64,000 bases of DNA from Alligator mississippiensis (Eukaryota > Chordata > Crocodylia > Alligatoridae). The position numbers and the translations under genes were made by a program. Positions 12,292-22,050 of this stretch are shown one piece after another. The stretch's first letter is position 1, and every line of letters begins with the position of its first letter. The notes under the pieces were generated by a model. That model saw nothing but the letters and a program-made list of their open reading frames with translations, was not told the DNA's origin and made no database searches. Location: contig NC_081828.1 of NCBI RefSeq assembly GCF_030867095.1, positions 205,801,978 to 205,865,977 on the forward strand. Direction: 5' to 3'.

Positions 12292-12315
12292 GCCGCCGCC
12301 GCCGCCGCCGCCGCC
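12292..12315 (-). repeat. (GGC)8 triplet repeat in the 5'UTR
   Basis: Eight perfect GCC units on the plus strand, which read GGC on the transcribed strand, lie 15 bases upstream of the start codon. They are in frame with it, so upstream initiation would give a glycine run. Next to them at 12325-12340 are four GCCC units. Both are typical slippage-prone CpG-island repeats. Confidence 0.9.
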
Positions 12316-12324
12316 TGTCCGCTC

Positions 12325-12340
12325 GCCCGCCCGCCCGCCC
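12325..12340 (-). repeat. (GGGC)4 tetranucleotide repeat in the 5'UTR
   Basis: Four perfect GCCC units on the plus strand, separated by nine bases from the GCC array. On the transcript this is a run of G triplets that could form a G-quadruplex near the start codon. Confidence 0.85.
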
Positions 12341-12433
12341 GAGCCCGCAGCAAGTCGGCGGCGCGATGAGGAGCGCGGCTCCAGCCGCCGCCTCCCCGCC
12401 AAACCCGCCTCTCCGCGCCCGGGCAGCGCCGGG

Positions 12434-12453
12434 CACAGCACAGCACAGCACAG
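12434..12453. repeat. (CACAG)4 pentanucleotide repeat
   Basis: Four perfect CACAG units in the CpG island, just before the GC box, probably in the promoter or distal 5'UTR. Length variation between individuals is likely for such a short tandem array. Confidence 0.85.
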
Positions 12454-13269
12454 CGCCCCGCCCCGCGCCGGGCAGCGCACCCCGGAGCCGCCGGGCAAGC
12501 GGGCACCCTCCGCAAGCAGCAGCGGCGCGAGAAGAGTTGAGCGCAGAGCCCCGGCCCCGGCCCCACCCCGCGGGACCTGCCCAGCGCCGGGCAAGAGCGT
12601 CATGTGGGCTGCCCTCGAGGGACTCGGGGAAATATTAACCCACCACCGTTGTAGCGTGGAGATTTTTTTTGGGGGGGTGGGGATTAGAGCAATAGTGGAG
12701 TGTTAAACATGCAAATAGAGCCACTTCTTTGCAATCACTTCACCCCTCAGAAACGTGTTACACAATTTTGCGGCCCCCTAAAGCGTGGGGCCCCGGGGTA
12801 AGGCTGCTGCTGGGACCAGGAGGACTCCCAGCACGGCAGGGCCCGGGGCAGCGTCCGCTGGCTTTGCAGAGTGGAGCGTGCTCGTTTTGAGCCTTGGACC
12901 CTCACTCCAATCCTTTTTTTTTCACTTTAGTTGCCCTCCCCACAGTCACTTGATGTGCACGTCGGGCTCCCCAGACTCAGGGGGATTTCACCTTTGGCCC
13001 CATCCCAGGCAGTTGGTTTTAAACTGTGGGTGGAGCAGGAATCAAAGGGGTGCAAGTGTGTCCCCCTAGATCCACCCCCACCAGGAGCTGGGTCTCCCAC
13101 GGACACAATCGCTTTGGAAATATAAGGGATCAAAAGCACTCCCCAGATCCCAAGAACCCTGGCCTGGGCTCGCGGACTGGCCAACTCCAGAAAGGTGGAG
13201 TGGGGATAAGGAGCGAAGCCCAGAAGCGGGGGAAATACCCGTACCAGAACATAGGCATTGCTGTGCCTA

Positions 13270-13350
13270 TATCATCCCCAACCAGTGGCTGTCGAGCTGC
13301 TTCTTGAACACATCCAGCGATGGACAGTCCACAACTTCCCCAGGCAGCTC
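13270..13350 (-). mobile_element. Short old CR1/L3-like 3' fragment
   Basis: On the plus strand it reads GCTTCTTGAACACATCCAGC, then GATGGACAGTCCACAACTTC and CCCAGGCAGCTC, the reverse complement of the conserved CR1/L3 3' coding segment. It is short and diverged. The rest of 12620-14099 shows no gene or element I can name. Confidence 0.45.
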
Positions 13351-14099
13351 TAGAGGCTTGGGGAGATGAGGCGGCTTGGCTGGAGTGAACAAAATGAGCC
13401 TAATCTCTGAGCCAGGGAAGAGTTTGGAAACCAAACTTCTGACTCGGAAAGTAAAATCCCGCATACGAACAGGAAGGTAAGCTGGTAAGAGAGCTGCTAA
13501 TGCCACGCACTGACCCTGAGCCATAGATAAGGCAAATACATAGTCCAGGCAAGAACCCATCTCCTCTATGGCCAGGCCGTATTCCCCCAAAGCCTTTCAA
13601 ATGCTTATTTCATATCACTTTTCAATAGCAGTGCCCAGCCCAGCCTTAGTAAAACGATGGTTTTAACTCTGATGTGCTTCCACTCAGCTCCCCCTGAGGA
13701 AACAGTATCAGAGCAATACTTACGAGTTCCTGTTTGTGATGAGCATTACAGTCACTGATCCAACACACGCTGACCAGCTACTCCACACTCTCTGGGGCTC
13801 TCTTTCATTAGGTCTCTCTCCTGATTATTTTATTTTATGCTGACTGAAATTAAGAGTTTACTGCTGTGCCTGGATAGCTGAGGGTTCAGTTTTCATACCT
13901 TACCAAGCAAGATGCCTCCTAATCAATCAAATTACAGATGCTGCTTCATACTTCTGCGGTGGGCTGCGTTTTACTCCCTGAGCTGAGTTTGCTGCTTGAT
14001 GTAACAACCTGAAGTTGTAAAACAGACCAGGTGATTACAGAAGTGGTTGGAGGACAGGGGAGGGGGTGGTGAATAGCCAGCCCGGAATAGGGAAAGAAC

Positions 14100-14933
14100 A
14101 ATTTAGAGATTACTTAGGCTAAATATTTTCAAATCAACTCCACCTGATGAGATTCATTTTAGGATACTCAAGGAATTGCAGGGGCATTGGCAGTTATGTT
14201 TGGGACTTCATGGAAGTTGGGGCAGTCCCAGAAGACTGGTAAAATATAAATAGACAGCACCTATCTTTAAGAAGGGGTACATGGAGGACGTGCAGAATTA
14301 CAGACTGGTCTGTCTAACTTCAGTGCTTGGAAATATCCTGGTGCATATTATCCAAAAAATCATCTTGGAAGCACCTCATGGACAAGGTGATAACAAGGAA
14401 CAGCCAACATGGATTTGTCAAGAGCAAATCATGCCTAACCAACCTGATCTCCTTCTACAACAAGGTGACAGCCTTTGTGATAGGGGTGGAACTAAGGATG
14501 TGTTATACCTTGACTTTAGCTAGACTTTTGGCACTGCTCCTATGACATCCTGAAAAGTAAGATAAAGAAATACGGTCTAGACAAAACTACTACAGTAGTT
14601 AACTAGCAAGTAAATTATGTTCAACGTTTAGCCATCAATGGCTCGGTGTCCAGCTATGAGGAGGTACCAAATAGAGTTCCCCAGAGGTCTGGACTGGACC
14701 TGGCACATATCTCCATAATAGCTGCAGAGGATAAAATTAGTTACCACTGACTAATTTTGCAGATACCACTAATCTGGGTAGACTAGCAGCCACTCTAGAA
14801 GATAAAAGACCTTGATAAATTTGAAAAATGTTCTGAATTACATAGAATGAAATTCAATAAGGACAAGTGCAAAATACTTAGGAAATATGCTAATACTAGC
14901 TAGGCTGCACTACTGTAGAAAAGGATCTGAGGG
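14100..14933 (+). mobile_element. Old CR1-like LINE, reverse transcriptase part (left half, split by a hAT-like insertion)
   Basis: Broken frames keep CR1 reverse transcriptase landmarks in order: a DEIHxRILKEL-like segment near 14145, the IFKKG equivalent near 14262, NYRLVCLTSVLGN near 14296-14334, and QHGFVKSKSCLTNLISFYNK around 14401-14465. Frame changes and stops interrupt it. It is more diverged than the CR1 at 32240. It resumes at 15347 after a TIR insertion. Confidence 0.75.
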
Positions 14934-15346
14934 CAGTGGCCACCAACCAGCGGATCTTGGAGCCCCTTGGAGTGGATCCGAGGCTGGGGCAGGGGGCTGA
15001 GTGCCCATGTGCATGCACATGCATGCCCCAGCCCAGCAGGTCAGTCCGTGGGGGAGGGAAGGGACAGGGGCTAGATCGAGACCCCTGCGGTAAGGGACAG
15101 TGCTGCAGAAGCAGGAGTAGGGGAAGTTGAGTGGGGCCCCGGCCAGGTGGGACTTACCTGCTGGGGAGCCATGCCCCCAAATAATTTTTTCTCCCTCTGC
15201 TTCAATCTGCTCCCCCCACTTCCTACCCCACAGACTAACTTGCTGGATTGGGGCGGGGGGAGGGGGTAGCAGTGGCACACAGTAGATATTGGGTTGCTTT
15301 TAAATGTCAAATGGGATCTCCTACTTAAAAAGGTTGGTGACCACTG
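14934..15346. mobile_element. hAT-like non-autonomous transposon (MITE) inside CR1
   Basis: The left end CAGTGGCCACCAACC and right end GGTTGGTGACCACTG are inverted repeats with 14 of 15 matches, in the CAGTG...CACTG style of hAT elements. ATCTGAGGG occurs immediately on both sides (14925-14933 and 15347-15355), a perfect target-site duplication of 8-9 bases as expected for hAT. At 413 bases there is no transposase. The minus-strand open frame crossing it is fortuitous. Confidence 0.88.
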
Positions 15347-15975
15347 ATCTGAGGGTGACAGCACATCCCAAACTCTACGTCTAAGCCAAGGTAATATTTT
15401 GCAAAGGAAAAAAAAAGAGGTAGTAATGTATTTGGATATACTAAGAAAAGCATCATATGCAAGCAATGGTACTCTCTTCAGCATTGGTAACATCTGGAAG
15501 TCTCTGTCCCATTTTGGAAACCCGACTTCAAGAAAGATTACAGATACATTTGTGAGAATCCAAAGAGTAACAAAAATGATTAGCGGTCTAGAAAGCATGA
15601 CATGTGGGAAGCCTGGAAAACTGGGATCATTTAGCATAGAAAAGAGAGATCTGAGGAGGGATTTGATGATTTTCTTTTGTATTTGAAGATATAGAGAGGC
15701 TATCAATCAATTGTTCTTTGTGTCCACAAGGGGAAGAACAAGCTGCAATAGCCTTGAATTGCAACAAGAGAGATTTAGGTTAGATATTAGGAGGCACTTT
15801 CCAACTCTGGCTGGTTAAGCACTGGAGGAGATTACCTCAAGAATGAGGAATCTCCAGAATCAGAGTTTTAAGTGCAGAGTGGACAAACATTGCCTGTAAC
15901 ATTTAGTGATGATCTGCCTTGAGCACATGACCACATGAGGCCTCTTCCAGCCCTATTTGTTCTATGCTTTTAAAA
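15347..15975 (+). mobile_element. Old CR1-like LINE, 3' part (right half)
   Basis: This continues the element at 14100. It contains the run ARVQRVTKMI-like near 15555-15585, the GAGATCTGAGGAGGGATTTG segment (15646-15665), AGATTTAGGTTAGATATTAG (15770-15789) and a GTTAAGCACTGGAGGAGATT segment, all typical of CR1/L3 C-terminal coding and 3'UTR. The reading frame is broken. The end near 15975 is approximate. Confidence 0.75.
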
Positions 15976-16288
15976 GTGTCAAGGGAGATTTTCCAAGGAC
16001 TGGCAAAATGTGTTGACCACTGTACAGCACAGGAAAAAGATTTGAAGTTTTGATCCCTTGCCACCTGTAAGTGTTGAAAAGTGTTAAAAGCACTATTCCC
16101 CCTGATAGTCTCTTTCATTCACTCCCACCACATCCCCTTATTACACAGAATAAATACTTGTTGGCTTTTTCCTCATTCTGCTAGGGCTTTTGTATTTCAA
16201 CTCATGAACTGACGGATACAGCAGGCACCACAAGAGATAAAGTGTTAGATAGTGTCTTTAAGACATTGCTGGCATGGAATGAGTTCTT

Positions 16289-17138
16289 GGGCACATCTAC
16301 ACGAGATGTTTATTGTACAATTGTCTAATAACTGCATGATAAATGTCTCAGCGTCTACATGTGTGCCCCTATTAGGGAGCACAAAATTAATAAACTCTGC
16401 AGCACAGTAGTACTTGTGTAAATACAAGTACTACTGTGTTGTGGAGTTTTTTTGTGCACAGCAAGTAGCACATGTGTAGATGCTGACCCGGCTGGCTGGG
16501 GCATGAGGGAGCTTCAGTGCAGGAGTTTCCTACCGGCTAGTCCTACACTGAAGCATCCTCATGCCCTGCGCAGCACGTTGAGCCCAGTTGGAGCAGCCCC
16601 AGGCTGGCAGACTGATCCCAGAGGTCTCCTGACCGCAGGAGCTGCTCCAACCCAGCTCACAGCTCCTGAGGGAGACTTTACTTCCCTATTTAAAGCATGT
16701 AAGTCAGAATATAAGAAAGCACATTGGCTGTACTGCCTTCTCCTCTGCAACCAGCCTATTACCCTAGATGGTGCATCAAGTGATATGGGGCACAGGGCTA
16801 TGGCGCTGACTTTTCTGTGTTGTGCCTTACAGGAACAACTAGCAGGCAGCAAGACTCGTGCTTCCTGTATTCTTAGGGGGTTTTTTTACATGTGCTCCGG
16901 GGTGGGGAGGTATTTAAATTAGAGCAGCTCTTGTGTATTCAACATCCCACATTTCAAAATCACGGTGGGGGCACTTTAACTAAGTGGTGGTCCCCCGCCA
17001 CCATTCTGAAATGCGGGGATGCTGAATACATGAGACGCCGCTGCGTGCTGTAGCGCTTTGATTAAAACGCTCAGTGACATTCGATTCTTCTCCCACGCGT
17101 TCTAATCCGAATGCATTGGAGCACGTGTGTAGGTGCCT
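16289..17138. mobile_element. TIR element, family A, copy 1 (long form)
   Basis: The left terminus GGGCACATCTACAC (16289-16302) is matched in inverted form at the right end (GTGTGTAGGTGCC). The GC-rich interior (CTGAAGCAT, CAGGCTGGCAG, GGAGCTGCTCCAA, CCCAGCTCA) recurs in the copies at 40511 and, inverted, 52481. It carries a strong hairpin at 16391-16450. No coding capacity. The target-site duplication is unclear for this copy. Confidence 0.7.
16391..16450. repeat. Near-perfect hairpin inside TIR element A1
   Basis: Arms 16403-16417 (CACAGTAGTACTTGT) and 16424-16438 are perfectly complementary over 15 bases around a 6-base loop. Weaker pairing extends to about 16391 and 16450. Confidence 0.85.
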
Positions 17139-17419
17139 TTAGTTACCAGCACACAGCCTAGTTCAGCTGAGATCTGTGTGTGACCTGTGGAGACTTTTGT
17201 CTTGGGTTTCACCTGTCCCTTAAGAAAAGTTATTTCAGAAGGAATAGCATTGGGCCACAGAGCTATAAAGCAAGCAAACAAACAGCAGCCCCAATTAGCC
17301 TAATGTGTGCTGTTCCCAAGAGAAGTGCATTGCTTTTGACAAAGATTTAAATAAGTTACCTCTATTATACTGAGTAACTGTTTCATTTGATATTCATCAA
17401 CTCCTGAGAAGGAAAGGAA

Positions 17420-17640
17420 GAACCTGTTTCTAGTGCACTGGGCTGGGACTCGGGAGACACAGAGCCCTGCCTCGGACTTTTTAAGTGATCTGGGACAAGA
17501 TCACTTTTTTATACTTCAGTTCCTCATTTGCAAAATGAGGATAAGATGACTTCATTCTCCCCGGTCTCATCTGTCCAATCTAGTTAGATGAGGCAGGATT
17601 GGTTTTTTTTCTTTGTCTGCATGCAGTTCTTAGCATAATT
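17420..17640 (+). repeat. MIR-type SINE
   Basis: The order is tRNA-like head (TAGTGCACTGGGCTGGGACT), CTGGGACAAGATCACTT, then CAGTTCCTCATTTGCAAAAT and GAGGATAA: a clear MIR core. Confidence 0.75.
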
Positions 17641-20600
17641 CAGCTCTCATCTCAGGATGAACACAAACAAGTCATTATAGTAGGTTGTTCTATAAAGATA
17701 AATTATATTGTATGTCCCGCTCTGCTACAGAAAGTATAAAAGAATGAACAAATATCATAAACGGCACACTCTTGACTATAAATATTCAGATGTGTATGAC
17801 AAAAGCAAGCAATTTATGGATTAACATATAAAGCCTGTTCAAAGGACTGTAAAAGAACACCGGTACACTATCATAAGCAGCAGCCTATAAACATCCATGG
17901 GCATTTTTACACTTGAAAAGGATTATACATAAGCTCAGCTGAGAATGGTATTAAAAAGAAGAGTCTTAGTCATACTTTTAGGAGCATTTTGTGAAAGAGC
18001 CATTCTTTGTTTGGAGTAGGATTGGAGCTATGCAAAATCCTTACAGTGAAACTCAGAAGTATGCAAAATCATTATTGCCAACTCTAAGTATTCAAAGCAA
18101 AATCACATATCAGCAAAATCAAATACCCCAATCATAACATTGGCTGTAAAATCATATTAATTTAAAAAATAACGTGTGTTGGGTTCCTTTCACTTGCCTT
18201 GAGTATTTATTCTTAAAAAGCCTTTTCTTCTATAGCCACAAAGGGGTAAAAACATTGAAGAAAAGAAAAACTACATCCTCATGCATTCATCCAGCACTGA
18301 GTTATTTTGAAAGAAACAGCCTGCGCTGCAAAGGTTAACATAAAACTTCAAGAACTGGCAACTTTGTGAAACTAGCCTGGCCTCATACTTCATGACAACT
18401 TCACAACTTAGGATAGACCCTTAAAATGACTTGTTAGTGTTTTTGTGTTTTCTGCAGGAGCTTGTCTTCATACTGCCTAAGGGTGTTGCATCGCTGCTCT
18501 GTGAAATTCCCAGTTTTTCAGGATTTCAATATAATCCAACAATCAAACACGAGTCATGCACTACTTGTGCCCTGAGATTTTCAACTTGTCCCTATTAAAA
18601 ATTGAAAAGAAAAACAGTAGCTCCAATTCTTCAGTACTCTGCATTTATTGTAGGCATTCACTGTCTATTCAGGATGGTACTGCTTGCTTACCCCATTTTA
18701 CCCTGCAATGGGGACACATGTAATCCACATGCAAGTGGCATACAGCAGATGTCATGATGACTACCAAGGTCCTCACTGCTCCCACTCAAATTTGCTACCT
18801 AAGCAATGACTTGTAGGCAAATACCTGATTGCAAGGGAAACAGGAAGGACTTGGAGAAAGAACATCAGGTTTCACATGAAGAAACTAGAGGCATGAAGGG
18901 AGCCTAGGAGAGAAGGAGGTTTTGAAAACCAAGACCATAATGTGGTAAAGAACACGGTTCTAAAAAATCAATGTGTTGATGGATTCGGAACAAATGTAAT
19001 ATGCACAGCATGGGGTTTCTATAATTAGATGATTTAGTCATAGCCAGGAGCCTGGCTGAGCTTTTTTTGCATCCACTGAAGTGGACATAGCTATTGTGGG
19101 GGGCCTGGCATGAGCAGGCTTGATTGCTACAATTGTCCTCATGATGCATGTATAGATGAGGGTCATATGATCATTTAGTAGTCATGGCCAGCAGAGAGAA
19201 ATGAAAGACCGGCTAGTTTTGGGGTCCCAGAGGCAAAGGGACTGCCTATTCTTTTGCAGTGGCAGCATAAGCATTTTTTGCAAAGTGTCCTCTGGTCTCA
19301 TTTACACTACTGGGAATAAGAAGGTAGATTGGTCAAAATGCTGGTGACCAGAAGCAACCTCATCCTCAGTAAGATTTGATGTCAGCCTAGTTAGGGGACA
19401 GTGCAGTAATATGCAAACAGGACTTCAACAGGACTTCTCCTGTTGCTGCTACCAGCAGTGGAGCCAGTACAGAAAGAGGCTGTGTGATGTTCTCATATAA
19501 TCCACCAACAGAGTTCTGCTGTTAGCTTCAGGCTTTATCTGTAGGGACATGGAAAACTCCAGGGGCTGATCCAGAGGTGCAGCCACCTCCCCCAACCCCC
19601 TTGATTCTTGGTCTGCCCAAAGTTTAAAACAAACTGCCTGACTAGCATTTTTATTCAGGCAGCAGTGAGGGAGATACTTGACTTCATGGTTTATTATAAT
19701 CTCCCTGATGTCATCTAAATGCTTCATTCCACAGGTACTAATGACCCCTCTTCTCCTTTTTTTAATGGTCTTGATGTTACATTAATTAAGCTATCTTTCC
19801 TTCTGCAATTCTGCTGTTTGTTAGCTATTCCTCTTAATGTAGCTCCTGGTTCACAGCTCTGCAGACTGTTTTTAATTCTAGCTAAAACCATTAATTCAGA
19901 TGTGGAAACATCAATTCATGTGAACCTCAGCTCAGATGTGGATAACTTTAAGTGAAGCATTGGATGCACCATCAAGATACTCAAGAAGGCTAGATTGTGT
20001 TGCGTGAACATGAAGGAAATATACATTTCATTCTAATGGCAACAGGACTAAAGAAACAACCTCTATGCATTATTTTTGCCTAGTTTGTCATGTTTTTATA
20101 TGTAATCTATTATACTATTGGTACGTGCATTAATTTAAGTTCTATTTGCTTTTATATAATCTTGAATTGAATAATATAACTCTAGACCTCTAACATATTA
20201 GGAAAGCTTCCAGTTTCTTTTCTGGATAAAAATGTGTATTGTGTTATATATGATGATGCAGCACACCGTCTGCACCCCCCTTTTCAAAATCCTAGATCCA
20301 CCCATGGACAACTCCAGGCCCTTCACCCAAACCAGGCACTTATGTTTGGAAAAGTATGCTAATGTATGCCTACTACATAGACTGTAGCATAATGTAGAGA
20401 TACCCAATTCTTTTAAACTGTGTAGCTCAGACCAAGAGCAGTCTGACCATGGCAGCTTGGGGCTAAGCAAGGCTAATTTACTCTGCTTCTCACATAGATT
20501 TTGTAGCCCACTGTGAGCTCCAAGCTGCAGTAGCTAGTTTGTTATCAGGACCTGAGCAAGCTCATTTGAAATAAGCTGGGGAATTGTTGTGCTCTGCTGC

Positions 20601-20964
20601 ATTCTGCAGCAGACACATGCCTTTTGCTGATCTTCTGCAAGAAGCTGTATGCAGCCAAAAGAATGGAGAAAGCCCACGCACTGCTCTGGATGTATTCAAT
20701 ATTGTATCTTTCTCCAGGCAATACTTTCTACCTGCAGCCCCCTGCCAGTCAAGTGTGACCTGACTCTCCTGCCATCCCTGTCAAACTCATTTCTTCTCAA
20801 GGCCTATTAATGTTAGGATGGACTGGAAACCACGAGGAAGGGAGAGAGATTAAAAAACAACCCTAAGCCAAACCCCGCCCACCCCAGACAAACTGTAAGA
20901 GCTTACGGACAATGGTGCTTATTCACTCCCTTGTTGGCTTACCAACTGTTGAAGCAGGAAGACA
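17641..20964. other. Unique AT-rich DNA, nothing recognised
   Basis: No splice-bounded exon, RNA gene or clear transposon was recognised in this 3.3 kb. Open frames are short with no family likeness. Confidence 0.4.
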
Positions 20965-21160
20965 GCAGGGCTCTAGAGAGAGAGCACTAGACCAGGCTCT
21001 AGCAATGCTGGGTTTGAATTATGGTGCAGTATCTGGCTTGCTGGGTAACCATGGGAAAGTCATTTCACTTCACTGGGCTCAGCCTCCCGATCTGAAGATA
21101 AATGATACTGGTCGTTTGAAAAGCACTTTGAGATCTAGGTAATTGTCTCATTAAGTTGTC
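20965..21160 (+). repeat. MIR-type SINE
   Basis: The head GAGCACTAGACCAGGCTCTA is followed by a TGGGTTTGAATTATGG box-B-like segment, CATGGGAAAGTCATTTCACTT, CAGCCTCCCGATCTGAAGAT and a tail AAGCACTTTGAGATCTAGGT. Confidence 0.75.
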
Positions 21161-21832
21161 AGATACGAACCAACCTGTACATCCATATATCCATTAACAT
21201 CACTGGAGCTCCCTACAAGAATAAGGATCAGCAGAGCAGCTTGCAGGAATGAGTCTCTGAGATCCTCACAGCAGGGACCCTGGACTAGATTCAAGAGGAT
21301 TTAGGTGCAATTGAGACACCCACATCAAAAACTGACATCCAAAGAAAGCCCCTATTCAGCTGCCAATCTAACCCTGTAGATGCCTAAATTCATCAGGATC
21401 TCATATTTTGACTTAAGACACTTTGATGTACATCCCTGGATATGCCCAGAATTGCTCTAAACTCCTACCTAAGCCTGAGCAAGATCCAGAAACAGCATTC
21501 TCCACCTAAGGACCTTATGGGCCCGAATCACTAGGATGCTGAGAGCAGGCTTCATACGCAGCAGCAAGATCAGGTTCCTTCCAGCATACAGTTACAGACA
21601 CCTTCTTGTAAATAATAGCTCAAGGAAGAGGAGTTGGTGCTGTGCTGTGCTTTTGGCAGTACCATAACAGCCCGGCACTTAAGGCACTCATTCAGAAAGC
21701 AGGAGATGCTAATTCAAAACCCTCCTTAGTTTGAGGCACTTCAAACTCACGTCTCCACATCCTAGAACAGGCCAGTCCTGCTGTAGCTGTGCAGCAAAGT
21801 ACGCCAGCCTAATTGGGACAGAGATAGGGACC

Positions 21833-22050
21833 AAGACTCTGGCCTAGTGATCAGGGTGCTCACCTAGAGAGGGAATTTTCGGGTTTGGTCTTTGCTCCCC
21901 TGTTTCTGTAGGTCACTCAGTGACAGGTTGGGCCACTGTGCCAGAGGGGTGAGAACAGGGTAACAGGAGAAGAAGTTAAAACCATCTTGGGCTGAGGAAG
22001 GAATTGAACTGAGACCACACTACCAGGGTGAGAACCCTTATTTCATTAAA
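21833..22050. repeat. tRNA-like repeat with inverted halves
   Basis: GGCCTAGTGATCAGGGTGCT, CACCTAGAGAGG and GGTTTGGTC resemble a tRNA-derived SINE head. Near 22000-22050 a GGAATTGAACTGAGACC segment gives the same head in inverted orientation. It is related to 9858-9965. Confidence 0.45.

Larger units (their letters stand above)
12010..12610 (-). promoter_or_regulatory. CpG island: promoter and 5'UTR of the DPP6-type transcript
   Basis: About 600 bases are very GC-rich and dense in CpG, in sharp contrast to the AT-rich flanks. The block surrounds the first coding exon and extends upstream of its ATG on the minus strand. A perfect GC box (GGGGCGGGGC on the minus strand) lies at 12455-12464, and further GC-box-like strings occur near 12550-12575. 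I see no convincing TATA box in the island, which fits a dispersed CpG-island promoter. The exact transcription start cannot be read from sequence. Boundaries are estimated by eye. Confidence 0.75.

Noticed and set aside
11873..12451. 192-codon minus-strand frame in the CpG island
   Set aside because: It is in a different frame from the recognised exon, has a low-complexity Ala, Gly and Arg composition, and has no family likeness.
12139..12603. 154-codon minus-strand open frame covering the DPP6-type exon
   Set aside because: It reads through the splice donor and is open because of GC-rich composition. Only the 20 codons before the donor match the family.
15071..15706. 211-codon minus-strand frame
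   Set aside because: It is antisense to the hAT-like insert and the CR1 3' part, and the protein has no recognisable domain.
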